The notes beneath the pieces were generated by a model, which had not been told where the DNA came from, searched no databases, and saw only the letters and a program-made list of their open reading frames with translations. A stretch of DNA of 40,264 nucleotides, from NCBI RefSeq assembly GCF_016901035.1, contig NZ_JAFEUF010000039.1, forward strand, positions 1 to 40,264. Direction: 5' to 3'. How positions within the stretch are numbered: the first letter of the stretch is position 1; each line of letters starts with the position of its first letter. Source of the stretch: Streptomyces durocortorensis (lineage in GTDB: Bacteria > Actinomycetota > Actinomycetes > Streptomycetales > Streptomycetaceae). The position numbers and the translations under genes are program-made. This document shows positions 1-9,439 of this stretch, piece by piece.

Positions 1-23
1 TCTTGTAGGAGGACGTTTCCGAC

Positions 24-1451
24 ATGAAGGCCGTCGTGATGGCTGGCGGCGAAAGGCCACCCCCACCCCCCAAGGCCACGGCCAAGCCCCAACCGCGGCC
101 CCCCGAGGGCACCCCGCCCCGCGCGGAACTGGCCCGCCAGGCCAGGGCGGTGCTCGCCGACGCCGTACGCATCGCCCACTGGGCAGCCGGCACCCCGGGG
201 CCGGGCAACGCCGCCCCGCTCGCGGCCCACGCCCTCGAACGGGCGGCCACCGCCCTGGAGCTCTCCCCGGCGCAGGTGCGCGCCGGCTGGGACCGGGCCC
301 GGCTGGCCGGACTCGTCGAACTCCACGGCGACACCGCCCGCCCCGGCTGGCGCCTGCGCGCCTGGGACCGGGACGACTCCGCCGTGCTGCGCGGCTGGGT
401 GGCGCTCTTCGACGCCTGGTCGCTCCTCCTCGCCGCGCCCGAGGGCGTCGAGGCGGGCGCGGTCGCCGAGGCCGTCGAGGCCGTGCCGCAGGTGCTCTCG
501 CTCCTCCAGCTCTCCGCGGGCCCCGTCACCGTCCCCGCCCTGCTGGACCTCCTCGGCCAGCGCGTCGCCGAACTCCAGGAGGAGCGCTGCGAAGTGCCCC
601 TGGGCCCCGGCAGATCCGCGTCCTCCGCCCCTGCCGATACGGCCTCCGCCCCGGCCGGTACGGTCCCCGCACCGGGCGACACGGTCGCCGACCGGGCCGG
701 GACGACTGCCGGGCCCGCCCGGAGCGCCGACCTCAACGCCCTGCTGCTCGACTGGGCCCTGGAAGGTCTCGCCGCGGTCGGGGCGCTGACCCTCGGCAAA
801 GGGCACGCCACCCTCACCCCGCTCGGCAACTGGGCTGTCTGGGTCAAGCTGGAACAGATCTGCGTCGCCGCCCAGAGCCCGGCCGGGAACATCGAACAGT
901 CCGCCGCCGACATGCTCCTCGGCTGCGCCCGGCTCACCCCGGGACCGGCCCGCGACGAATACCGCGCCTGGCTCGCCGCCCGCACGGTCGGCAGCGCCGT
1001 CGCCGAACTGCTCGCCGTCGCCCGGGGCGAGGACGCGCTGCTGCGCGGCCTGGCCTTCGAGGCGCTGCGCGTCGTCGGCGGGCCTGCCGAGCCCGAGGTC
1101 CGCGCCGTGCTCGCCGAACCCTCGCTGCGGCCCTACGCGCTGCTCTGGCTCGCCGAGTACGAGGGCAACGACCCGGACGACGCCCAGGACGTCCTCAGCC
1201 GCGAGGAGGCCACCTGGCTCTGGGTCGACACGGCCGCCGCCGTCGCCGACCACGGCGAGACCGGCCTGCTGGTGCGCCACCTCGACTCCGCCGTCCAGGG
1301 CACCGTCCCGGCCCTCCTCGACGAGGTCAGGGCCGTCGGCCACCCCCGCACCGTCCAGGTCCTGGTCGCGCTCGCCGCGGCCCACCCGGACCCGGCCCTG
1401 GCCAAGGCGGTCCGCCGGGCCGCCTTCCAGGTGCACACCGGCGGAGCCTGA
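24..1451 (+). CDS. Hypothetical protein, HEAT-like C-terminus, chimeric-looking N-terminus
   Basis: A 475-aa protein that I do not recognise. The ATG is preceded by a good ribosome site (AGGAGG at 8-13). The first ten residues, MKAVVMAGGE, match the start of sugar-phosphate nucleotidyltransferases, which continue GTRLRP. Here the sequence turns abruptly into a proline-rich stretch (residues 11-32) and then an alanine/leucine-rich soluble protein. Residues about 60-120 could form a winged-helix-like fold. Residues about 190-240 are a low-complexity Ala/Pro/Thr linker. The last 190 residues are helical with short repeats resembling HEAT repeats (for example LRGLAFEALRVVGGPAEPEV). No signal peptide, membrane segment or catalytic motif is visible. 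Codon use is coding-like throughout the body, so the main part is a real gene; its true N-terminus is doubtful. It converges on the VOC gene. Confidence 0.75.
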   Translation: MKAVVMAGGERPPPPPKATAKPQPRPPEGTPPRAELARQARAVLADAVRIAHWAAGTPGPGNAAPLAAHALERAATALELSPAQVRAGWDRARLAGLVELHGDTARPGWRLRAWDRDDSAVLRGWVALFDAWSLLLAAPEGVEAGAVAEAVEAVPQVLSLLQLSAGPVTVPALLDLLGQRVAELQEERCEVPLGPGRSASSAPADTASAPAGTVPAPGDTVADRAGTTAGPARSADLNALLLDWALEGLAAVGALTLGKGHATLTPLGNWAVWVKLEQICVAAQSPAGNIEQSAADMLLGCARLTPGPARDEYRAWLAARTVGSAVAELLAVARGEDALLRGLAFEALRVVGGPAEPEVRAVLAEPSLRPYALLWLAEYEGNDPDDAQDVLSREEATWLWVDTAAAVADHGETGLLVRHLDSAVQGTVPALLDEVRAVGHPRTVQVLVALAAAHPDPALAKAVRRAAFQVHTGGA

Positions 1452-1454
1452 TCC

Positions 1455-1513
1455 GTACGCCCCGGATCCCTGCGCCCCGGGCGCCCGCTCAGCCGGCGGA
1501 CCCCGGGGCGTAC
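1455..1513. terminator. Inverted repeat between convergent genes
   Basis: GTACGCCCCGG at 1455-1465 is the exact reverse complement of 1503-1513, enclosing a smaller GC-rich palindrome near 1472-1484. It lies just after the stop of the first gene, and its right arm overlaps the end of the VOC gene. It could act as a bidirectional terminator. There is no T-run and the outer loop is long, so this is tentative. Confidence 0.3.
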
Positions 1514-1902
1514 GTCCCGAAGCTCCACACATTGCCCTCGGCGTCCCGCGCCATGTAGTCCCGGGAGCCGTAGTCCTGGTCGGTCGGCTCCATCAGGATC
1601 TCCACGCCGAACTCCCTGGCCCGCGCACAGTGCTCGTCCACCTCGTCGACCACCACGTACACCCCCGCCGGGCCCGCGCCCGCCATCGCCCGGGCGAACA
1701 CGCCCTCGCGCCCCTTGGAACCGAGCATCACCCTGCCGTTGCCCAAGGACAGCTCGGCATGCAGCACACTGCCGTTCTCGCCCTCGTACACCGCTTCCTC
1801 GGTGAAGCCGAGGCCCTGCGTCAGCGTCCTGATCGCGGCCTTCGCGTCGTCGTAGAGGACCGTCGGGTAGATCGTCGGGACACCCTTCGCCACGCCTGCC
1901 AT
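1489..1902 (-). CDS. VOC family (glyoxalase/bleomycin-resistance-like) protein
   Basis: A 137-aa single-domain protein of the vicinal oxygen chelate superfamily, PhnB-like. It shows the paired beta-alpha-beta-beta-beta layout: an N-terminal IYPTVLYDDAKAAIRTLTQGLGF module, then HAELSLGNGRVMLGS, then a second module VYVVVDEVDEHCARAREFGVEI ending in the typical RDAEGNVWSFGTY strand. Candidate metal ligands are the His of HAEL and acidic residues near the C-terminus, but the substrate cannot be told. I chose ATG at 1902 because AGAAGAGG lies 8 nt upstream. A GTG at 1911 would add three residues but would sit on top of that site. It is a cytoplasmic single gene, convergent with the preceding ORF. 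Confidence 0.85.
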   Translation of the reverse strand: MAGVAKGVPTIYPTVLYDDAKAAIRTLTQGLGFTEEAVYEGENGSVLHAELSLGNGRVMLGSKGREGVFARAMAGAGPAGVYVVVDEVDEHCARAREFGVEILMEPTDQDYGSRDYMARDAEGNVWSFGTYAPGSAG

Positions 1903-1981
1903 CCCTCTCACCTCTTCTGTGATCTGTGTCTCAGTCTTCCACCGGGCACTGACAATGCCCTCACGAAGGTGTTCGCGCCGG

Positions 1982-2872
1982 TCAGGCGAACGTGTCGCAC
2001 CGCTCCATGTCGCCCGTGCTGAACCCGGTGGAGAACCACTGCTGCCGCTGCGCGGCCGAACCGTGCGTCCACGACTCCGGGGTGACCCGGCCCTGGTACC
2101 GCTCCTGGATCCGGTCGTCGCCGACCGCCGCGGCCGCGTCCAGGCCGTCCCGGATGTCCGCCCGGGTCAGCTCGGTGATCAGCGGCCGGCCGGTCGACTC
2201 GTCGGGCGTCGTCGTGGCGTGGTGCGCCCAGACCCCGGCGTAGCAGTCGGCCTGCAGCTCGACCCGCACCGCGTTGCTGTTCTCGCCCTGCCGCCCGTCC
2301 TGCGACCGGCCCAGCGTGCCCATCAGGTTCTGCACATGGTGGCCGTACTCGTGCGCCACCACGTACGCCTGCGCGAAGGGCCCGCCGCTGGAGCCGAACT
2401 TCGTCCGCAGGTCGTCGAAGAACCCGAGGTCCAGATAGACCTTGCGGTCGCCGGGGCAGTAGAACGGCCCGACCGCCGAGGTGGCGGCCCCGCAGGCGGT
2501 GCCCACCTGCTGGCTGAACAGGACCGTCCGGGCGCCCGCGTACGTGGCGTCGCGGCGCTGGAACTCCAGCCGCCAGAAGTCCTGCACGCTGTTGACCACC
2601 GCCACCGTCCGGCAGTCCTCCCGGCTGTTCGCGTCCTGCCCCTTCAGACAGCTCTCCTGCACCTGTCCGGCCGACGACGAGGTCGCCGCCGGGTCGGCGC
2701 CGTCGGAGGAGAGCCCGAGCTGATCGGGGCCGACACCGAAGAGCAGGCCGAGGATCAGCGCGATCACCCCGGCGATGCCACCGCCCACGGTGGCCCTCCC
2801 GCCCGGGATCCGGCTGCCACGCACATCCTGGACCTCGGACGTGTCCAGATCGGCGTCGTCGTCGAACTGCAC
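1982..2872 (-). CDS. Putative neutral zinc metallopeptidase (YpfJ family)
   Basis: A 296-aa membrane-anchored protein of the putative neutral zinc metallopeptidase family (YpfJ-like). After a short acidic N-terminus ([12 protein letters not shown]) comes one membrane segment (about residues 30-48, [18 protein letters not shown]), then an extracytoplasmic domain. The zincin motif HEYGHH is in [15 protein letters not shown], and a downstream [14 protein letters not shown] segment supplies the likely third ligand (Glu/Asp) of this family. Two or more cysteines (CLKG, DCRTV, GTACG, FYCPGD) could form disulfides outside the cell. I chose GTG at 2872 because GAGGG lies about 9 nt upstream; GTG at 2881 would overlap that site. 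The substrate is unknown. Divergent from the ABC-F gene. Confidence 0.88.
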   Translation of the reverse strand: MQFDDDADLDTSEVQDVRGSRIPGGRATVGGGIAGVIALILGLLFGVGPDQLGLSSDGADPAATSSSAGQVQESCLKGQDANSREDCRTVAVVNSVQDFWRLEFQRRDATYAGARTVLFSQQVGTACGAATSAVGPFYCPGDRKVYLDLGFFDDLRTKFGSSGGPFAQAYVVAHEYGHHVQNLMGTLGRSQDGRQGENSNAVRVELQADCYAGVWAHHATTTPDESTGRPLITELTRADIRDGLDAAAAVGDDRIQERYQGRVTPESWTHGSAAQRQQWFSTGFSTGDMERCDTFA

Positions 2873-3075
2873 GGGCACCACCCTCGGGGCTCGGGCGGGC
2901 GACGGGGTGCCGCCCTGCGCCGAGTATCGGACGGTTCGTCCCGCCGGGCACGCGGAAAAGGAGTTGCGCGCCGCCAGTAGAATGGGCCGTATGGCCTTCC
3001 TCCTTGTGCATTAGCGGCGTCGAGAGACCTCCGCCCTCGTCCCTCCGCCGTCCAAACTGCCCTGGAGTTTTTCCC

Positions 3076-4674
<1,599 letters not shown>

Positions 4675-5017
4675 TCCACCCCGCGCCCCCTGCCCGATCC
4701 ACCGGGGATAGATCATTCGGCCTACGCGTGATCCGTCATCTGCGTGAGAACCTCTCGTACTCCGGTGGTGCGCCCGGCGCTCACCCACCGTGCGCCCCTT
4801 CTCGGGCGGCACCTCCCCGTATGGCCCTGACCTGCCGGTTCTCCTGAAGGTCAGGGCCGTGCGCCCTCGCGCGCCCGCTGGAATCAGGGATTCCGCTCGT
4901 GTTCACGCGCTTCTCGTCCGGGAAACCGCTCGCACCGACCTTGCCGAATGGGTGGCCAGGAAGCGCGGGAGGGGTGATCATGAGAGTCCAGAGCGCACTT
5001 CCCACGAGGAGGCACGG
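4675..5017. other. Intergenic region with 11-bp inverted repeat
   Basis: This 343-bp gap holds no convincing gene. Its main feature is a perfect 11-bp inverted repeat, GGCCCTGACCT at 4823-4833 against AGGTCAGGGCC at 4848-4858, loop 14 nt, extendable by two pairs to 4821-4860. It could be the terminator of the ABC-F transcript, 150 bp after its stop, or a structured leader for the HTH gene. No T-run follows. I could not identify a convincing -35/-10 pair. Confidence 0.4.
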
Positions 5018-5239
5018 GTGGCCGAGACTCTGAAGAAGGGCAGCCGGGTAACCGGCGCCGCGCGTGACAAGCTCGCGGCAGACCTGAAGAAGAAGTACGA
5101 CTCCGGTGCGAGCATTCGGGCGCTGGCCGAGGAAACCGGCCGCTCCTACGGGTTCGTCCACCGGATGCTCAGTGAATCCGGAGTGACGCTGCGAGGACGC
5201 GGCGGCGCGACACGAGGCAAGAAGGCCGCTTCGGCCTGA
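5018..5239 (+). CDS. Small helix-turn-helix protein
   Basis: A 73-aa basic protein. The N-terminal third (AETLKKGSRVTGAARDKLAADL) is Lys/Arg rich. Residues about 30-62 (YDSGASIRALAEETGRSYGFVHRMLSESGV) form a clear helix-turn-helix of the homeodomain-like/resolvase type, and the tail RGRGGATRGKK looks like a minor-groove or RNA-binding extension. It is a likely small DNA-binding protein, strongly conserved in Streptomyces as I recall. GTG at 5018 has GAGGAGG at 5006-5012, 5 nt away; an upstream GTG around 4790 gives an extension without a protein-like character. It is monocistronic, closed by the hairpin at 5306-5339. The target is unknown. Confidence 0.85.
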   Translation: MAETLKKGSRVTGAARDKLAADLKKKYDSGASIRALAEETGRSYGFVHRMLSESGVTLRGRGGATRGKKAASA

Positions 5240-5305
5240 GGCCTCCGCGGTTTCGGTGTCTTCGGCGTCATCCGGCGTCATTCGGGCCCAAGGCAATACG
5301 GGGTG

Positions 5306-5339
5306 ACCACCCGGCTGACCGCAAGGTCGTCCGGGTGGT
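5306..5339 (+). terminator. Strong hairpin terminator after HTH gene
   Basis: ACCACCCGG (5306-5314) pairs with CCGGGTGGT (5331-5339). Inside it GACC pairs with GGTC around a GCAA tetraloop (5317-5328). The stem is nearly continuous, about 14 pairs with one mismatch and one G-U. It lies 66 bp after the HTH stop and 55 bp before the next start. The tail is only weakly T-rich (TTACTGTT), as is common in Streptomyces. Confidence 0.6.
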
Positions 5340-5394
5340 TACTGTTCAGTCACTTAGTTCCGAGTGCTGACCGCACCCCACCCGGAGGCGCCCC

Positions 5395-6186
5395 ATGACC
5401 TCGCTCGACACTGTGCTCGACAAGGACGGCGTACGGCTCACCGTCGACGACGCCGTCGCCACGGTGACGCTCACCAACCCGGCCAAGCGCAACGCTCAGT
5501 CTCCCGCTCTGTGGCGGGCGTTGACCGAGGCCGGACGGGCGCTGCCCGGCACGGTACGGGTCGTGGTGCTCCGCGGCGAGGGCAAGTCCTTCTCCGCGGG
5601 CCTCGACCGGCAGGCCTTCACCCCCGAAGGCTTCGACGGCGAGCCGTCGTTCCTCGACATGGCGCGCGGCCCGGAGGCCGAGCTCGACGCGACCATCGCC
5701 GAGTACCAGGAGGCGTTCACCTGGTGGCGCCGCAACGACCTCGTGTCGATCGCGACGGTCCAGGGCCACGCCATCGGCGCCGGCTTCCAGCTCGCCCTCG
5801 CCTGCGATCTGCGGATCGTCGCCGAGGACGTGCAGTTCGCCATGCGGGAGACCAGCCTCGGCCTCGTCCCCGACCTCACGGGCACCCACCCCCTGGTGAA
5901 CCTCGTGGGGTACGCCCGCGCGCTCGAAATCTGCGCCACCGGCCGCTTCGTCCACGCGGAGGAGGCCGAGCGCACCGGCCTCGCCAACCTCGTGGTGCCC
6001 GCCGACCAGCTCGACGCGGCGGCCCGTGACCTCGCCGCCGCCCTGGTGGCAGCGCCCCGCGACGCCGTCGTCGAGACGAAGGCCCTCCTCAAGGGCGCGC
6101 TCTCGCGTGACTACAAGGAGCAGCGCGTCGCCGAGCGGGCCGCCCAGGGCCGCCGGCTCCGCGACCTGGCGGGCATCACCGACTGA
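5395..6186 (+). CDS. Enoyl-CoA hydratase/isomerase family protein
   Basis: A 263-aa crotonase-fold enzyme that would act on CoA thioesters in the cytoplasm. The first oxyanion-hole region is FSAGLD (66-71) and the second is GHAIGAG (124-130). Aligned by eye to rat enoyl-CoA hydratase, the first catalytic glutamate (E144, in GGGCE) is Gln132 here (GAGFQ), whereas the second (E164, in QPE) is kept as Glu152 (MRE). One-glutamate members are often enoyl-CoA isomerases or other crotonases, so hydratase activity should not be assumed. The ATG is preceded by GGAGG. It is a single gene between the HTH terminator and a convergent gene. Confidence 0.9.
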   Translation: MTSLDTVLDKDGVRLTVDDAVATVTLTNPAKRNAQSPALWRALTEAGRALPGTVRVVVLRGEGKSFSAGLDRQAFTPEGFDGEPSFLDMARGPEAELDATIAEYQEAFTWWRRNDLVSIATVQGHAIGAGFQLALACDLRIVAEDVQFAMRETSLGLVPDLTGTHPLVNLVGYARALEICATGRFVHAEEAERTGLANLVVPADQLDAAARDLAAALVAAPRDAVVETKALLKGALSRDYKEQRVAERAAQGRRLRDLAGITD

Positions 6187-6226
6187 CGCCGCCGCGCGAG
6201 CCGGGGCGCACGCCGGCCTGAGCGTT

Positions 6227-6994
6227 TCAAGAACCCGGCTCCGCCACATCCGTGACCAGGACCGACACCGGCAGCCGCTCCTCCGCGGCCGCCGCCGCCG
6301 CCGTACGCACCGACCGGGCGACATCCAGCGCCCGGTGATCCCCGGCCGTCGCCAACTCCACCCGTACGTGGTCCCGGGCGGTGTGCACCGGGCTGCCCAG
6401 GACCCGGGTCAGCGAGACGACGCCCGGTACCCCGGCGGCCGCCGTCGCCACCGGGCCCTCCGGCGCGGCGACCGGGGCCGCCGGTGGCGGCTGTGCCGTC
6501 ACCTGATCGGGCGCACCGTCCTCCAGCAATGTCGTCACCGTCAGGTCCACCTCGGTGACCTCCAGACCCAGCCGGGTGGCCGCCGCCGTGAGGAGCGCCG
6601 CGCGCAGGGCCGCCGCCGTGTCGGGCAGCGGCCGGTCCGGGGCTGCCGAGAACTCCGCCTCGATCCGCAGCGGCCCCGGCGGCAGGGCGCTCGGCGGAGC
6701 CGGGGGCGGCACCGGGCCGGCCGGACCCGCCGCGTTCGCCCGGGCCGGCCCGGCAGCGGGGCCGCCCCCGGCCCTCGCACCCTCCGTGGCTTCCTCCACC
6801 GGGCCGATCCGCAGTCTCCCCAGCACCGTCCCCGGGCGGGCCGCCGCCTCGCGCAACACCGATGCGGCGGCCCTCTCCGCGATCCACGAGCCGTCGGCCG
6901 GGCCGCCCAGCGGCAGCAGCCTGCCCAGGCCCAGCCGTTGCCGTACCGCAGCGGTCCATCCGTCGACCCTCTGCGGGCCCCGCGCCGTTGTCAT
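6227..6994 (-). CDS. Divergent Asp23-like protein next to the Asp23 operon
   Basis: A 255-aa soluble protein, transcribed away from the Asp23 operon. I know no confirmed function; homologues carry, as I recall, the unhelpful label 'nucleopolyhedrovirus P10 family'. The N-terminal 70 residues include WIAERAAASVLREAA, like the start of an Asp23 domain. A Pro/Ala linker follows (about 85-120). Two segments then show the Asp23 rhythm of a beta strand, a long helix and the ending 'VTEVDLTVT' or 'PVSVLVTDV': about 120-160 and about 200-252. I infer two degenerate Asp23/Gls24 modules. Start ATG at 6994 (MTTARGPQRVDGW), since the upstream extension is not protein-like. The shared 93-bp promoter region suggests co-regulation with the neighbouring operon. 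Confidence 0.72.
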   Translation of the reverse strand: MTTARGPQRVDGWTAAVRQRLGLGRLLPLGGPADGSWIAERAAASVLREAAARPGTVLGRLRIGPVEEATEGARAGGGPAAGPARANAAGPAGPVPPPAPPSALPPGPLRIEAEFSAAPDRPLPDTAAALRAALLTAAATRLGLEVTEVDLTVTTLLEDGAPDQVTAQPPPAAPVAAPEGPVATAAAGVPGVVSLTRVLGSPVHTARDHVRVELATAGDHRALDVARSVRTAAAAAAEERLPVSVLVTDVAEPGS

Positions 6995-7087
6995 TGCCCC
7001 AGCCTGCCGCATCCACGGCGCGGGATGGGGAAAGCGCACTTAACGTGGGCAAGGAAGTCCAACCCTGCCCCGAAGGGAAGAGCGGCG

Positions 7088-7558
7088 ATGACTGAAAGCT
7101 CCCAGCGCAACAACCCCGACAGCGGTTCGGGCGACAAGTCCCTCGGCAAGCGCGGCGGCGGCGACCCCGGCACCCGGGGCCGTACCACCATCGCGGACGG
7201 CGTCGTCGAGAAGATCGCCGGGATGGCGGCACGCGATGTCGTCGGTGTCCACGCGATGGGCAGCGGCCTGTCGCGGACGTTCGGCGCCGTCCGCGACCGG
7301 GTTCCCGGCGGCGGCAAGTCCGTCACCCGCGGAGTGAAGGCGGAGGTCGGCGAGTCCCAGGCCGCCCTCGACCTGGAGATCGTCGTCGACTACGGCGTGT
7401 CCATCTCCGACGTGGCCCGGGACGTACGCGAGAACGTCATCGCCGCCGTGGAGCGCATGACGGGTCTCGAAGTCGTCGAGGTCAACATCGCGGTCAGCGA
7501 CGTCAAGCTGCCCGACGAGGAGGACGATGACGACGAGCCCGAGCAGCGGGTCCAGTAG
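7088..7558 (+). CDS. Asp23/Gls24 family envelope stress protein
   Basis: A 156-aa protein with a single Asp23/Gls24 domain. The hydrophilic N-terminus (about 1-30) is rich in Gly/Ser/Asp. The domain opens with TTIADGVVEKIAGMAARDVVGVHAMG and closes with VARDVRENVIAAVERMTGLEVVEVNIAVSDVKLP; the tail is very acidic (EEDDDDE). In Staphylococcus, Asp23 is an abundant protein tethered to the membrane by AmaP and linked to cell-envelope stress, and an AmaP-like protein closes this operon. ATG 7088 follows a purine-rich AGGGAAG site. First gene of a five-gene operon reaching 9408. It has no membrane segment of its own. Confidence 0.92.
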   Translation: MTESSQRNNPDSGSGDKSLGKRGGGDPGTRGRTTIADGVVEKIAGMAARDVVGVHAMGSGLSRTFGAVRDRVPGGGKSVTRGVKAEVGESQAALDLEIVVDYGVSISDVARDVRENVIAAVERMTGLEVVEVNIAVSDVKLPDEEDDDDEPEQRVQ

Positions 7559-7602
7559 CCCTTCCGCATCTCCGTCGCACGGCAGTTGAGGAGTAAGACA
7601 CG

Positions 7603-7794
7603 ATGAGCATGGCTGTCGCCGGTCTGTTGGCCGGCATGGCGCTCGGGTTCGCCGGATACTTCGGCGGGTTCGGAGCCTTCGTACTGGTGGCCGCGCTGGG
7701 CGCGATCGGCTTCATCGCCGGCCGCTTCCTGGACGGCGACCTGGAGCCCGGCGACTTCTTCCGGAGTCGCGAGCGCGGCGACCGGCGACGGTGA
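7603..7794 (+). CDS. Small membrane protein of the Asp23 operon
   Basis: A 63-aa protein, almost entirely two adjoining hydrophobic segments (about 3-22 and 24-43) rich in Gly/Ala/Phe, followed by an acidic-basic tail (DGDLEPGDFFRSRERGDRRR). It resembles in size and layout the small DUF2273-like membrane proteins found beside Asp23 genes, but I cannot assign a family from sequence. ATG 7603 has GAGGAG about 10 nt upstream. The stop overlaps the next start (GTGA at 7791-7794), so translation is probably coupled. It is probably a membrane partner or anchor of the Asp23 proteins. Confidence 0.85.
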   Translation: MSMAVAGLLAGMALGFAGYFGGFGAFVLVAALGAIGFIAGRFLDGDLEPGDFFRSRERGDRRR

Positions 7795-8144
7795 CGGCGG
7801 TGACCGGCCGGGTCGCCGCCGCCGAACGGGGCGAGACCCGGATCGCCGACCGTGTCGTCGCCAAGATCGCCGCCCAGGCGGCGAAGGAGGCGGTCGAGGA
7901 ACCGCCCGCGGACGGGGCGTCGCCGCGTGCCACGGTCACCGTGCACCGTGACGCCGCCCGGGTCCGGGTCAGCCTGGAGCTCGGCTACCCCAGCGACATC
8001 GGCCGCCAGTGCGGCGCGGTGCGCCGCCGGGTCGTCCAGCGGGTCAAGGCGCTGGCCGGCATGGAGGTGCCCGAAGTGGCCGTCCAGGTCGAACGGCTGC
8101 ACCCCGCCGGAGCGAGCGCCGCCGCACAGGGGAGGATCCGATGA
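7791..8144 (+). CDS. Second Asp23/Gls24 family protein
   Basis: A 117-aa compact Asp23/Gls24 protein. GETRIADRVVAKIAAQAAKEAV is the opening helix, ATVTVHRDAARVRVSLELGYPSDIG supplies the central strands, and VRRRVVQRVKALAGMEVPEVAVQVERLHP is the closing helix-strand. It lacks the glycine-rich head and acidic tail of the first Asp23 protein, so the two are unlikely to be redundant. GTG 7791 overlaps the previous stop, and its own stop overlaps the next ATG (ATGA at 8141-8144). Confidence 0.88.
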   Translation: MTAVTGRVAAAERGETRIADRVVAKIAAQAAKEAVEEPPADGASPRATVTVHRDAARVRVSLELGYPSDIGRQCGAVRRRVVQRVKALAGMEVPEVAVQVERLHPAGASAAAQGRIR

Positions 8145-8824
8145 CCGAACCCGGCGAACCGAACGGTTCCACCCGGCGGATGCCCACCGTGGACCGGAGC
8201 GACGAAGACCCGAGCACACCGGCCCCGGACGCGGCGGCCGACGCCCGCGAACCGGTCCCCACCCTGGAGAAGGGCGACGGCAGGGCCGGCCGCTTCTGGT
8301 CCGCGCGCCGGGTTCCGGCCGCCCTGCTGGCCCTCGTGGTCCTCGGCGCGGCCGGGCTGCTGCTCTACGACATCGCCGCCGTACGGGCCGACCATCCGGC
8401 CATGCAGTGGCGGCGCTCCCTCGCGGACGGCCTGGCCGAACACCGCCTGGACGACGTCCCCGTGCTCATCGGGGCCGGGGTGGCCGCGGCGATCGGCCTC
8501 TGGCTGCTCCTGCTGGCCCTCACCCCCGGACTGCGCGACCTGCTGCCGATGCGCCGCGACCGCGCCGACGTCCGGGCCGGGCTCGACCGCACCGCCGCGG
8601 CCCTCGTCCTGCGCGACCGCGCCGTGGAGGTCTCCGGCGTGCAGTCCGTACGGGTCAGGATGGGACGCCGCAAGGCGAAGGTGCGCGCCCTCTCGCACTT
8701 CCGGGAACTCGACGACGTACGGACCGACCTGGACGCCGTGCTGGAGAAGGCCGTCGCGGAACTGGGCCTGGCCAAGCCGCCGGCCCTCTCCGTCCAGGTG
8801 CACCGACCGGCGAAGAAGGGATGA
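8141..8824 (+). CDS. DUF6286-type membrane protein of the Asp23 operon
   Basis: A 227-aa protein. Residues 1-50 are hydrophilic and Asp/Pro rich. Two membrane helices follow (about 58-78, VPAALLALVVLGAAGLLLYDI; about 108-130, VPVLIGAGVAAAIGLWLLLLAL). The C-terminal half is a cytoplasmic domain (about 140-225) with the strand-helix pattern RAVEVSGVQSVRVRMGRRKAKVRAL, resembling the AmaP/Asp23 fold. I match it to DUF6286 from memory and position; the exact family should be verified. GGAGG sits at 8130-8134, and ATG 8141 overlaps the previous stop. Its stop overlaps the AmaP ATG. It may be a second membrane anchor for Asp23. Confidence 0.82.
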   Translation: MTEPGEPNGSTRRMPTVDRSDEDPSTPAPDAAADAREPVPTLEKGDGRAGRFWSARRVPAALLALVVLGAAGLLLYDIAAVRADHPAMQWRRSLADGLAEHRLDDVPVLIGAGVAAAIGLWLLLLALTPGLRDLLPMRRDRADVRAGLDRTAAALVLRDRAVEVSGVQSVRVRMGRRKAKVRALSHFRELDDVRTDLDAVLEKAVAELGLAKPPALSVQVHRPAKKG

Positions 8825-9408
8825 GCCGCATGCGCTCCACCGTCAACCGGGTCCTGCTGGCCCTGGCCGGACTGGTGCTGGTCGTCGTCGGCGGAGCCGT
8901 GCTCGCCGCAGGACTCGGCGCGTCCGTGCCGTCCTGGTGGCCCTGGGACGGCAAGAACGACGTGCTGCTCAGCGCGGCCGACCGGCACCGCTGGCGCGAC
9001 GAGGGCTGGTGGTGGCCGACCGTGATCGCGGTCCTCGCCGTCCTCGTGGTCCTCGCCCTGTGGTGGTTCCTCGCCCAGCTCCGCCGCGGCCGGCTCGCCG
9101 AGGTGCTGGTGGACAGCGGCGACGGCGAAGGGGCACAGCTGCGGGGCCGGGCCCTGGAAGGCGTGCTCGCCGGGGAGGCGGGCGAACTGGACGGCGTGGC
9201 CCGCGCCCAGGCGATGCTGACCGGCCGCCGCACCGCGCCCCGGGCCCGGCTCCGGCTGCGGATGGAGCCGCACGCCGCGCCGCTCGGGACGCTGAACGCG
9301 GTCGCCGACGGGGCGCTGACGCACGCACGCGACTCGGCCGGCCTGGACGAGCTTCCCGCCGAGGTACGCCTCAAGGCCGTCAAGCACCGCGCGGAACGGG
9401 TGTCCTGA
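8821..9408 (+). CDS. amaP: AmaP-like alkaline shock response membrane anchor
   Basis: A 195-aa protein with the AmaP layout. A first membrane helix (about 10-32) and a second (about 62-85) are joined by a short Trp-rich extracytoplasmic loop (SWWPWDGKND, DEGWWWP). A cytoplasmic C-terminal domain (about 95-195) includes the EGVLAGEAGELDGVARAQAML helix and paired strands ARLRLRMEP. In Firmicutes AmaP tethers Asp23 to the membrane through this kind of domain. Its position as the last gene of a tightly overlapped operon with two Asp23 proteins supports the same role. ATG 8821 overlaps the previous stop (ATGA). It converges on the SDR gene, 31 bp apart. Confidence 0.85.
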   Translation: MSRMRSTVNRVLLALAGLVLVVVGGAVLAAGLGASVPSWWPWDGKNDVLLSAADRHRWRDEGWWWPTVIAVLAVLVVLALWWFLAQLRRGRLAEVLVDSGDGEGAQLRGRALEGVLAGEAGELDGVARAQAMLTGRRTAPRARLRLRMEPHAAPLGTLNAVADGALTHARDSAGLDELPAEVRLKAVKHRAERVS

Positions 9409-9439
9409 CGGCCCAGGGGACGTATGAGGGCGTGCGGGA

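Noticed and set aside
24..1451. Calling the first gene a mannose-1-phosphate guanylyltransferase
   Set aside because: Only the first ten residues match; the GTRLRP motif and the entire catalytic domain are absent.
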